From assembly GCA_035760965.1 (NCBI GenBank), contig DASTRY010000017.1, positions 1 to 12,564 of the forward strand: a stretch of 12,564 nucleotides of DNA, read 5' to 3'. Of the stretch, positions 6,852 to 12,564 are shown piece after piece (positions within the stretch are counted from its first letter, which is position 1; the number at the start of each line of letters is the position of its first letter). The DNA comes from JADGHX01 sp035760965 (lineage in GTDB: Bacteria > Pseudomonadota > Gammaproteobacteria > Steroidobacterales > Steroidobacteraceae). The translations under genes were made by a program, and so were the position numbers. A model generated the notes under the pieces. That model did not search any database. It had not been told where the DNA came from and saw only the letters and a list, made by a program, of their open reading frames with translations.

Positions 6852-8084
6852 TCAGGCCGAGCGGGAAGACTCCGCGGCGCCGTCCGATGCGGCCGCCGTA
6901 CGTTCCAGCGTGAAATAGAACGTCGCGCCGCGCCCCGGCGCACTTTCCGCCCAGATGCGCCCGCCGTGCCGCTGCACGATGCGCTGGACGATGGAGAGAC
7001 CGACCCCCGTCCCCTCGAATTCCGAGGCCGGATGCAGGCGCTGGAACACGCCGAACAGCTTGTCCGCCCGTCGCATGTCGAACCCGGCTCCGTTGTCCCG
7101 CACGAAGTAGACGGTCTCGTTTCCTTCCCGGAGGCTTCCGACTTCGACACGCGGCGCGGCCGTCTTGCGGCTGAACTTGAACGCATTCGACAACAAGTTC
7201 GACAGCACTTGTTCGAGAAGCGAGGCATCTCCGTGGCAGTCCGGCAGATCGCCGATGACGACCTCGACTGCCCCCTCCTTGGGCCGCAGATCTCTCGCGA
7301 GACGCCGCGCGAGATCGCCGAGCACGACGGGTCTCTTCTCGAGCGGCTGCCGGCTGAAACGCGAGAACGCCAGCAGGTCCTCGATCAGCCGGCTCATGCG
7401 CGCGCCGCCCTCTTCCACACGCGTGAGCAACGCACGGCCTTCCTCCGGCACGACGTTGCCGAAATCCTCGAGGAACACGCGCGAGAGCTCGCGGATCGTA
7501 CGCAACGGCGCGCGCAAGTCGTGCGACACCGAGAACGAGAAGGACTCGAGATCCTGATTCGCGAGCGCCAGCTCTTGATTGGCGATCTCGAGCTCGCGCG
7601 TCCGCGCGCGCACGCGTTCCTCCAGCTCTTCGTTCAGGCGCTGGATGGTCGCCTGCGCCGCGCGCAGCTCGCTGTTCTCGAGGCGCAGCCGGCGAATTTC
7701 CATGCCCCGTCGCAGCACCGGCAGGATCACCTTCAGCCGGAACGGCTTCTGGATGTAGTCGAGCGCGCCCGCTTGCATCGCGCGCACGGCCGAGTCGATG
7801 CTGCCGTGGCCCGTCATCATGATGCCGACGAGCTCCGGATCGATGCGGCGCGCGGCCGCAAGCAGCGAGATGCCGTCCATGCCGGGCATCATCAGATCCG
7901 TGAGCATCAAGTCGTAAGAGGAACGTTCGAGCTCTGCGAGCGCCGCTTGCGGCGCGGAGAATCCCGCGGTGATGAACCCTTCGGCGCTGAGCGTCTCGCA
8001 CAGAGCCCGCATTTGCGGCTCCTCGTCGTCGACCACCAGCAACCGCCCCGTCCCTGTTCGCGTCTCTGGATTCATGATGTGCAT
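6852..8084 (-). CDS. soluble response regulator-histidine kinase (REC-HisKA-HATPase)
   Basis: The 410-residue protein has no membrane segment. Domains in order: receiver (about 14-128) with acidic pair Asp19/Asp20, phospho-acceptor Asp63 in LMLTDLMMPGMDG, Thr91 and Lys113 in QKPF; a coiled-coil linker (about 129-180); HisKA with the phosphorylated His188 in FSVSHDLRAPLR; HATPase with N-box NLLSNAFKFS, G1 DNGAGFD, F-box FGVFQRL and G2 GTGVGLSIV. All key residues are present, so it should be an active kinase with an input receiver that is itself phosphorylated by another kinase. The start is uncertain: ATG at 8084 or ATG at 8075, neither with a clear Shine-Dalgarno. No output DNA-binding regulator is adjacent. 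It lies 57 nt downstream of the stand-alone receiver. Confidence 0.93.
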   Translation of the reverse strand: MHIMNPETRTGTGRLLVVDDEEPQMRALCETLSAEGFITAGFSAPQAALAELERSSYDLMLTDLMMPGMDGISLLAAARRIDPELVGIMMTGHGSIDSAVRAMQAGALDYIQKPFRLKVILPVLRRGMEIRRLRLENSELRAAQATIQRLNEELEERVRARTRELEIANQELALANQDLESFSFSVSHDLRAPLRTIRELSRVFLEDFGNVVPEEGRALLTRVEEGGARMSRLIEDLLAFSRFSRQPLEKRPVVLGDLARRLARDLRPKEGAVEVVIGDLPDCHGDASLLEQVLSNLLSNAFKFSRKTAAPRVEVGSLREGNETVYFVRDNGAGFDMRRADKLFGVFQRLHPASEFEGTGVGLSIVQRIVQRHGGRIWAESAPGRGATFYFTLERTAAASDGAAESSRSA

Positions 8085-8141
8085 TCTGCCGAGGCCGGGT
8101 CTCGGAATCGAGCCGCGGGCGCTGCGGGCGCAGGCGCGTTC

Positions 8142-8576
8142 TCAACCCGGGCGCGCCGCGAGCAGCCGTCGGAACGACCGCCCCATCTCCTCGATGGTCG
8201 TGGGCTTCAGGATCACTTCGCGGATGCCGATCTGCTGCACGAGCTCCATGTCGTTGGCATCGATGTAGCCCGTCGCCAGAACGACCGGCACGTCCGGCCG
8301 GATCGCGAGCACGCTCTTCGCGAAATCGAGGCCGCTCGCGCCGGGCATGGAGAGGTCGGTCAGCACCAGATCGAACCGCGCCGGCTGCTCGCGGAACGCA
8401 TCCAGCGCTTCGGCAGCGCGCGTGTACGCGTCCACGCGGTAGCCGAGTCGAGCGAGCATGCGACTCGCGAGCCGCACGAGCGGCTCTTCGTCATCGAGGA
8501 ACAGCACGCGCTCGCCGTTGCCGTGCAGAGCCTCCACGAGCTCGTTGTGTTTGCCAGTCACTTCGCCGTCCACCAC
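8142..8576 (-). CDS. receiver domain, surviving C-terminal part of a decayed hybrid kinase
   Basis: The 144 codons encode a complete receiver domain (about 22-142): Asp28/Asp29, phospho-acceptor Asp74 in VLTDLSMPG, Thr102 in ATGY and Lys124 in ILKPT. The preceding linker (HNELVEALHGNGERVLFLDDEE) is split here as HNELVEAL and HGNGERVLFLDDEE; it is the type that joins the HATPase domain to the receiver in hybrid kinases, not the start of a free regulator. The GTG at 8576 has no Shine-Dalgarno. Kinase-domain remnants lie just upstream in other frames. The domain may still be made as a single-domain regulator, or it may be part of a dead gene. Its acceptor site is intact. Confidence 0.8.
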   Translation of the reverse strand: MVDGEVTGKHNELVEALHGNGERVLFLDDEEPLVRLASRMLARLGYRVDAYTRAAEALDAFREQPARFDLVLTDLSMPGASGLDFAKSVLAIRPDVPVVLATGYIDANDMELVQQIGIREVILKPTTIEEMGRSFRRLLAARPG

Positions 8577-8869
8577 CTGCGAAATACACGTCGAACCGCG
8601 AGCCGCGGCACAGGTCGCTCGCGACGGTGATGGTCAACCGTACGTGACGGCCCGTATGCAGCTCGCCACGCGCGCGGCCAGGTCCGCATCGTCTCGCGCA
8701 GCGAGTCTTCGGCGCGTGCCGCACTTCACGATCGCAGGTTCGACGGGGGCTGCTCGTGCACGATGGCCTTGCAGTGGCTCGGCATCGAGTAGATGCCGGA
8801 GGACGCTCCGATCGAGCGTTTCGAGGAGCAGAGCGGTGCCGGAGCGTCGTCGGTGCTAGAGCGCGGCGG
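8577..8869 (-). pseudogene. remnant of a histidine kinase catalytic domain
   Basis: No intact gene fits here, but two kinase-like stretches remain on the minus strand. In one frame (8869-8729) the translation contains PLCSSKRSIGASSGI, then YSM and KAIVHEQ. It can be aligned with the F-box/G2-box pattern (PFFTTKPIGxGTGxGLSM followed by HGIVHE). It ends in TGA at 8728-8726. In another frame (about 8664-8575) HVRLTI and RGSRFDVYF match the last strands of an HATPase domain (GG-x-[IV], then GxGSxFDVYLP). A further frame change near 8577 leads into the receiver. Together these describe the C-terminal end of a hybrid kinase, broken by stops and frame changes. The N-terminal part is gone, cut off by the CmoA-like gene. 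The second stretch is the stronger match. Confidence 0.55.
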
Positions 8870-8889
8870 TCAGTGCGTCCGATCGCGAC

Positions 8890-9624
8890 TCAGTGCTTGA
8901 TCGCGACGAAGGCGGCCCAGTTGAACCAGCGGAAGCACGTGTCGACGGTCGAGAACCCGCAGCGTTGCAGCAGCTGCACGTTCTCTTCCACGCGATACGG
9001 CACCAGCACGTTCTCGAGCGACTCGCGCTTGCGCTGGATTTCCTCGGCCGTGTAGCCCTGGCGCGCCTTGTAGCGGTAGTACAGCTCGATATAGAGACGG
9101 TTCAGAAGAGAGTCTTCGACCAGCACCTTCTCCGCCATGAGCAGCGCGCCGCCCGGACGTAGCGCGGCATGGATGCGCTTCAGCAACCCCTCCCGATGAA
9201 TCGGCCGCACGAACTGCAGCGTCCAGTTCATGAGCACGACGTTCACCGGCGGCAGCTGCAGCTCGTCGTCGAGGTCCGCCTTGATGAGCGTCACGCGCTG
9301 CGCACCGACGTGCGTCGCGAGCTTCTCGCGCGCCTGATCCAGCATGGCCTGCGCGTTGTCGATGCCGTAGGCGTGCGCCGTCGGCGGGCAGCCCGGGTTC
9401 GAGAGAATGAGGTCGAGGGTCGTGCCGGTGGAGCAGCCGAGGTCGCACACCTTGCCGTCCTGCTCCGGCAGGAACTGCAGGGACAGATCCGAGAGCATGC
9501 GCTGCAGCTCGCCGTAGAACGGCACGCTGCGCGAGACCATGTCGTCGAATACCGCGGCCACCTTCTGATCGAAGGTGAAGTCACGCGCGGCGCTGTCTTC
9601 CCGAAAGATGACGTCCCGTGCCAT
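8890..9624 (-). CDS. cmoA: carboxy-S-adenosyl-L-methionine synthase (CmoA family)
   Basis: The 244-residue class I methyltransferase-fold protein follows E. coli CmoA (247 residues) along its whole length: FTFDQKVAAVFDDM, SRSVPFY, the SAM motif DLGCSTGTT (61-69), acidic GIDN (87-90), MNWTLQFVRP, PGGALLMAEK, and RQGYTAEEIQRKRESLENV (189-206, 18 residues). Arg200 in the KR pair lines up with the arginine that binds the extra carboxylate of carboxy-SAM in CmoA. CmoA converts SAM and prephenate to carboxy-SAM, normally used by CmoB to modify tRNA wobble uridine. No cmoB is in the window. Instead a chorismate mutase ends 5 nt upstream. The ATG at 9624 has TGAGGT about 9 nt upstream, overlapping the mutase stop. 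A divergent SAM methyltransferase with another use is the alternative. Confidence 0.88.
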   Translation of the reverse strand: MARDVIFREDSAARDFTFDQKVAAVFDDMVSRSVPFYGELQRMLSDLSLQFLPEQDGKVCDLGCSTGTTLDLILSNPGCPPTAHAYGIDNAQAMLDQAREKLATHVGAQRVTLIKADLDDELQLPPVNVVLMNWTLQFVRPIHREGLLKRIHAALRPGGALLMAEKVLVEDSLLNRLYIELYYRYKARQGYTAEEIQRKRESLENVLVPYRVEENVQLLQRCGFSTVDTCFRWFNWAAFVAIKH

Positions 9625-9629
9625 GGTGA

Positions 9630-9965
9630 TTACCTCAGCGGGCTTACCCCCGCATCATCGGCACCGTCGGCGGCTTGATCGCTGCGTGCGGCGCTCTGAT
9701 AGACGTTTACGAAGAATTCCAGGATCGGCCTGAAGAGCGCGTGCACCTCCTGCACAGTGAGCGGTCCGCAGCTCTCTGCCCCGAGTCGCTGCAGGATCGC
9801 GTCGGTGCGCGCCTTGTTGAAGCGCGGCACGCCTTGCTGTTCCTTCAGCATGTAGATGTCCCGGACCACGGCGGCGCGCGCGTTCAGCAGCGCGAGCAGC
9901 TGCGTATCGATGGCATCGACACGCTCGCGCAGGGCCGCCAGCTCTGCCTCGAAACGCTTAGGCAC
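9630..9965 (-). CDS. chorismate mutase, AroQ type (type II)
   Basis: The 111-residue all-helical protein matches stand-alone AroQ domains: LRERVDAIDTQLLALLNAR, VVRDIYMLK, KARTDAILQRL, and VQEVHALFRPILEFFV. Aligned to the E. coli mutase domain, Arg13, Arg30, Lys41 and Arg53 occupy the positions of active-site Arg11, Arg28, Lys39 and Arg51. Asn50, Thr54 and Tyr89 replace Asp48, Glu52 and Gln88 by my hand alignment. Chorismate mutase makes prephenate, the co-substrate of the CmoA-like enzyme encoded next. The GTG at 9965 overlaps the end of the methyltransferase gene by 8 nt, and no other start precedes the first catalytic arginine. The Ala/Asp-rich C-terminal tail (about 92-111) is not part of the domain. 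Cytosolic. Confidence 0.85.
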   Translation of the reverse strand: MPKRFEAELAALRERVDAIDTQLLALLNARAAVVRDIYMLKEQQGVPRFNKARTDAILQRLGAESCGPLTVQEVHALFRPILEFFVNVYQSAARSDQAADGADDAGVSPLR

Positions 9966-10683
9966 CGGCGGTCGCAGGCGGCGTCCGCTTGTTCATCTGG
10001 CGGGACGCAAACCACAGCACGAAGCGCGCGGCGATGACCAGCACCATCACCGCCGTCAGGATCTGATTGTCATCGAGCAGGCTCGCCTGCCCAAGGCGGA
10101 TCAGAACGACGACCGCCGTCGCGGAGAACCAGTCGAAGCCGGCGCGGTATTCCTTCATTACGACGCGGCGCCAGTCGAACTGCATGCCGCGCAGCGTCTG
10201 GCCGAGCCCGGAGAGGCGCGGCACCCAGCGATTCACGCGAGCGCAGTAGGCCTCGAACTCGGCACCGAACTTGTTGCGCAGGAAATTCTCCTCGGCCGCG
10301 ACGATCGTCTTGTGCATGCCCAGGCTGAGCGGGATGCCGACGAGCGCGAAGACCCACGAATTCGCGGCCACGGCGAGGCCGAGCAGCAGGAAGAAATTGC
10401 CCACGTACATGGGGTTGCGGCAATGGGAGTAGAGGCCGCCGGTGACCAGCGTCTCGGCGTAGACCTTGTGATCCTTGCCGCCGCGAATGATGTAGTCGAG
10501 GCCGATGGTCCCGACCCGCACCGCCTGCCCGATGACCGCGAGCACGAACCCGATCGTGCCGGCCACCGCGGGATCGGTGAAGAGACGCGGGCTCGGCAGG
10601 ATCAGCAGGATGACGGCGATCGGCAGCAGATAGCCGCGATACTTGAACGAGAAGTCCCCGAGGGCGACGAGCCGTGATCCCAT
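9958..10683 (-). CDS. ICMT/PEMT-type integral membrane methyltransferase
   Basis: The 241-residue protein (from the ATG at 10683) is polytopic and carries the isoprenylcysteine carboxyl methyltransferase / phospholipid methyltransferase signature: GGLYSHCRNPMYVGNF, followed by two membrane segments, then EENFLRNKFGAEFEAYCARV and NRWVPR. These residues build the SAM site at the membrane face. After the domain the protein has an extra C-terminal region with two more hydrophobic helices. In-frame starts at 10710 (ATG) and 10725 (GTG) also exist; 10683 is preferred because AGGA lies 10 nt upstream and the extra residues are polar. Bacterial members methylate small molecules or lipids of mostly unknown identity. 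Its 3' end overlaps the chorismate mutase gene, so the two are very likely co-translated. Confidence 0.85.
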   Translation of the reverse strand: MGSRLVALGDFSFKYRGYLLPIAVILLILPSPRLFTDPAVAGTIGFVLAVIGQAVRVGTIGLDYIIRGGKDHKVYAETLVTGGLYSHCRNPMYVGNFFLLLGLAVAANSWVFALVGIPLSLGMHKTIVAAEENFLRNKFGAEFEAYCARVNRWVPRLSGLGQTLRGMQFDWRRVVMKEYRAGFDWFSATAVVVLIRLGQASLLDDNQILTAVMVLVIAARFVLWFASRQMNKRTPPATAGA

Positions 10684-10790
10684 TGGGCGCGAATCCTGCC
10701 GCAATCGCATGGTGCGCGCCAGCACTTCGATGCGGCGCGCGTCTCGGTCGCGGTGAAATGTGGGGCGCGGCGACGCGCCAGGTCCGGCGC

Positions 10791-11339
10791 TCAGCGCGGT
10801 TTCGGTCCGCGGCCGAACGTTGAGGGATAGGGATCGCCCGGCTTGGGCGGGTTCAGTGTCTCTTTCGCGGGTCGCAGCGGCTGGTTCGGTGGCGTCGCCG
10901 CCGGTGCCTTGGCTGCCGCAGGCGGCGGCGTCACGAGCGGCTGCCGCGATGAGACCAGTGGCGACTGCGAGCCGAAGACCGGCTTCGGCGCGGGCAGCAC
11001 CGCCGGCCGCGGCGGCATCACATCCACCTGCAGGCTGACGACGCGCTCCTCGGCATTGGCGAGCGCCCCCACGTTGATGACGTGGCGCGCGATCTCCTCA
11101 CCGCGCTCGTTCCGGACGAAGACGACGACCGTGTATTCCCACGGGTCTTCCTGCGGCGGGTGGCGAATCTTGCCCTCCACCTGCAGTGCCGTGCGCGCTT
11201 CCACCTTCGGTCCGGCGTCGCCGCCGAAACGAAGGTGGTGCTGACAGCCCGGGCAGACGCTCGCGCTTTCGAGGATGACCGCCTTGCAGTGGGGACAGGT
11301 CCGCGTCTTGCCCGGCGATACCGGGCGAACGCTGCTCAT
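10791..11339 (-). CDS. zinc-ribbon protein with Pro/Ala-rich tail, coupled to bactofilin
   Basis: The 182-residue protein is not assigned to a named family. The N-terminus has a four-cysteine zinc ribbon: CPHC (15-18) and CPGC (29-32). Residues about 42-110 form a predicted beta-rich domain (ARTALQVEGKI, EYTVVVFVRNERGEEIARHV, ERVVSLQVDV), and the last 70 residues are rich in proline, alanine and lysine and likely disordered. There is no signal peptide or membrane helix, so it should be cytosolic. Its ATG overlaps the bactofilin stop as ATGA, which points to tight co-expression. A partner or regulator of the bactofilin polymer is a reasonable inference from this coupling, not something the sequence proves. 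Confidence 0.75.
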   Translation of the reverse strand: MSSVRPVSPGKTRTCPHCKAVILESASVCPGCQHHLRFGGDAGPKVEARTALQVEGKIRHPPQEDPWEYTVVVFVRNERGEEIARHVINVGALANAEERVVSLQVDVMPPRPAVLPAPKPVFGSQSPLVSSRQPLVTPPPAAAKAPAATPPNQPLRPAKETLNPPKPGDPYPSTFGRGPKPR

Positions 11340-11851
11340 TGGGCCGTGCCGAATCCTTTGGTCTCGAGGGCGCCCTTCTTGGCCTCCTCATCCCAGCCGA
11401 ACTCGACCTGACCGCGCATGCGCGAGCCGGCCGCGACCGTGAGGGAGCCCGCCTTCACATCGCCCATGATCACGCCGCCCTCGAGGAGCTCGACGCGCTT
11501 GCCGTTCTCGATATTGCCCTTGAGCTCGCCGGCCACCGTGATGACCTGCGCGCGCACCTGACCATCGACGCTGGCGCCGGACTCGATGGTGAGATTGCCG
11601 TCGACCTGCACGTCGCCCTTGAAGCGGCCGGCGATGCGGACATGGCCGGAGCCGACGATCTTGCCTTCGATGGTGAGGTCGGACGCGAGCACCGATTCTT
11701 TCATTTCCGATCGCTCCCTTTGGCGCGTGGGGGTCCCCGGATTGAGCGGCGCGACGTTGGTGCGCTCCGGCGGCGGCGAGAACGTCTCTCGGGCAGGCGG
11801 CACTGCGGTCGTACCAGTCGTTCCAGGAGTCGTGTCCTTCCAAAGTGCCAT
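11336..11851 (-). CDS. bactofilin (polymer-forming cytoskeletal protein)
   Basis: The 171-residue protein has a Pro/Thr-rich disordered N-terminus (about 1-48) and a bactofilin beta-helix core (about 50-150) with the regular repeats ASDLTIEGKIVGSG, VRIAGRFKGDVQVDG, LTIESGASVDGQVRA, VITVAGELKGNI, VELLEGGVIMGDVKA and LTVAAGSRMRGQVEFG. Bactofilins self-assemble into nucleotide-free filaments under the inner membrane and affect shape, stalks, motility or peptidoglycan synthesis. A short charged tail (DEEAKKG) follows. The ATG at 11851 is preferred over the in-frame GTG at 11860 because AGGTG lies about 6 nt before it. No M23 peptidase gene, the common bactofilin partner, is adjacent; a zinc-ribbon gene follows by ATGA overlap instead. 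Confidence 0.93.
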   Translation of the reverse strand: MALWKDTTPGTTGTTAVPPARETFSPPPERTNVAPLNPGTPTRQRERSEMKESVLASDLTIEGKIVGSGHVRIAGRFKGDVQVDGNLTIESGASVDGQVRAQVITVAGELKGNIENGKRVELLEGGVIMGDVKAGSLTVAAGSRMRGQVEFGWDEEAKKGALETKGFGTAQ

Positions 11852-11947
11852 AAGGTTCACCTGCGTTCGGAGTGGAAAAATGAGCTGGGGAAGGTACCTG
11901 CTGATGGGGGGGCTGACCAGTGTCGGGAAGGGGCGACATCACAGAAT

Positions 11948-11975
11948 TGAGCACTGGATCGTGAAGTGGTGCTCA
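11948..11975. promoter_or_regulatory. 7-bp inverted repeat upstream of bactofilin, possible operator
   Basis: TGAGCAC (11948-11954) and GTGCTCA (11969-11975) form a perfect inverted repeat with a 14-bp spacer, in the 5' region of the bactofilin operon. The spacing fits a dimeric regulator on one face of the helix or a small hairpin. No regulator is identified. Confidence 0.25.
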
Positions 11976-12033
11976 GGCTGAGACCGGGCAGCGACCGCGG
12001 ATTGGTGAAAGTGTGCGGTTGGTTCGGGTTTGA

Positions 12034-12103
12034 GAGTGCGTCGCGGGTGCGGGCGCGGGCTGAGATTGGGCCTCGGGCGGGGGCCGGTTGAGTGCGTCGC
12101 GGG
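12034..12103. repeat. 14-bp direct repeat
   Basis: GAGTGCGTCGCGGG occurs at 12034-12047 and again at 12090-12103, 56 bp apart. The second copy abuts the inverted 30-nt repeat piece. Confidence 0.6.
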
Positions 12104-12132
12104 CAGAGGCGCGCTATGCAAGTTCCCCGTCG
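12103..12132. repeat. inverted partial copy of the 146-bp repeat (30 nt)
   Basis: This stretch matches the reverse complement of 12273-12302 and of 12419-12448 (inside each 146-bp unit) at 27 of 30 positions, including the exact core GCGCTATGCAAGTT. It could pair with either unit to form a long stem in RNA or single-stranded DNA. Confidence 0.75.
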
Positions 12133-12214
12133 TCGCGAGCGGCCGGCCTCGCGCGCGGGGCGCGCGCGTTGGCAGACCTCGCGCCTCAACCGCGCGCCTG
12201 GACATGGGCGCGTC

Positions 12215-12506
12215 GGGTACTGATGGGGCGTCACGGCGGCGCGCGGGTCGGCGTGAGGCGGCCTTAACGCTCCGCCGGGAAACTTGCATAGCGCACCTCT
12301 GCTGAGACGCTTGCGGTCGCCCCGGGGAGCCAGGATTCGGCGCTTGTACAGGTGCGCCCCGGGTACTGATGGGGAGTCGCGGCGGCGCGCGGGTCGGCGT
12401 GAGGCGGCCTTAACACTCCGCCGGGAAACTTGCATAGCGCACCTCTGCTGAGACGCTTGCGGTCGCCCCGGGGAGCCGGGATTCGGCGCTTGTACAGGTG
12501 CGCCCC
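12215..12506. repeat. two tandem 146-bp repeats, non-coding
   Basis: Unit 1 is 12215-12360 and unit 2 is 12361-12506, each beginning GGGTACTGATGGGG and ending GTGCGCCCC. They differ at about four positions (near 12229, 12233, 12268 and 12332 of unit 1), so they are about 97% identical. The unit carries no convincing protein frame, and its 146-bp period is not a multiple of three. The last bases before unit 1 (12200-12214) weakly resemble the end of a unit, suggesting a degraded earlier copy. There are no CRISPR-type spacers and no transposase. Confidence 0.92.
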
Positions 12507-12555
12507 GGGGAGCCCGAATCGCACGGGCTGTGCGCGGCGGAGGGCTCGGTCCGGG

Positions 12556-12561
12556 AAGGAG
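12556..12561 (+). promoter_or_regulatory. possible ribosome-binding site of a divergent gene beyond the right edge
   Basis: AAGGAG at 12556-12561 is a near-perfect Shine-Dalgarno on the plus strand, 3 nt from the window end. A start codon would lie just outside. If real, the repeat region is a divergent intergenic region. Confidence 0.3.
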
Positions 12562-12564
12562 TTG

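Larger units (their letters stand above)
11852..12214. other. gene-free region upstream of the bactofilin operon
   Basis: No reading frame here looks like a protein on either strand. It should contain the bactofilin promoter (minus strand), but I find no convincing -10/-35 pair. Visible structure: a 7-bp inverted repeat TGAGCAC/GTGCTCA (11948-11954 and 11969-11975) about 100 bp before the start codon, which could be an operator; a 14-bp direct repeat GAGTGCGTCGCGGG (12034-12047 and 12090-12103); and the inverted 30-nt repeat piece described separately. Confidence 0.6.

Noticed and set aside
6574..8145. 523-codon minus-strand open frame overlapping the kinase in another frame
   Set aside because: Arg/Ala/Gly-rich shadow; the kinase frame holds every HisKA/HATPase motif.
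6966..8630. 554-codon plus-strand open frame across the two-component genes
   Set aside because: It is the reverse strand of an intact kinase and receiver with all catalytic motifs.
8729..8860. A novel small gene in the frame reading LLLETLDRSVLRHLLDAEP between the kinase remnants and cmoA
   Set aside because: No start codon or ribosome site, and the kinase-remnant frame on the same strand has better G/C third positions and motif resemblance.
12215..12506. CRISPR array
   Set aside because: Only two contiguous 146-bp units without spacers; CRISPR repeats are 23-47 bp with unique spacers, and there are no cas genes.
11939..12524. Minus-strand open frames with a recurring ALCKFP/MQVSRRS motif
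   Set aside because: The similarity simply reflects the DNA repeat, the frames are Arg/Pro-rich, lack ribosome sites, and the 146-bp period breaks the frame.

Overview
The window is GC-rich (roughly two-thirds G+C by eye) bacterial chromosome. Every gene I can support lies on the minus strand, so genes read from the right edge to the left. A CmoA-family carboxy-SAM synthase, a bactofilin, a DUF2339/DUF3999 pair and a YffB/Spx-like ArsC protein suggest a free-living gammaproteobacterium of the Xanthomonadales/Steroidobacter type. That placement is inference from gene families only. I see no phage genes, transposases, CRISPR arrays, tRNAs or rRNAs.

Layout in transcription order (right to left). 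(1) 11852-12564 has no gene. It holds two tandem 146-bp repeats, an inverted 30-nt piece of the same repeat, and at the extreme right edge an AAGGAG on the plus strand that may belong to a divergent gene outside the window. (2) A bactofilin and a zinc-ribbon protein are joined by an ATGA stop/start overlap. (3) A tight three-gene set encodes an ICMT-type membrane methyltransferase, an AroQ-type chorismate mutase and a CmoA-like carboxy-SAM synthase. Chorismate mutase makes prephenate and CmoA consumes prephenate, so this looks like a self-contained carboxy-SAM cassette. It is the best candidate for an undescribed system here. (4) A decayed hybrid histidine kinase follows, of which only the terminal receiver domain is intact. 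(5) A soluble receiver-histidine kinase follows it. (6) DUF2339, DUF3999 and a Rossmann reductase of the F420H2:NADP oxidoreductase family are joined by GTGA and ATGA overlaps. The reductase unusually carries a signal peptide. (7) A short orphan coding tail, an SDR oxidoreductase and an ArsC/Spx-like protein come next, then a 50-residue membrane miniprotein followed by a perfect 12-bp hairpin.

Working together: modules 2, 3 and 6 each look translationally coupled and all contain envelope or membrane components. The two-component genes lie between modules 3 and 6 and could regulate either, but nothing in the sequence shows a target.
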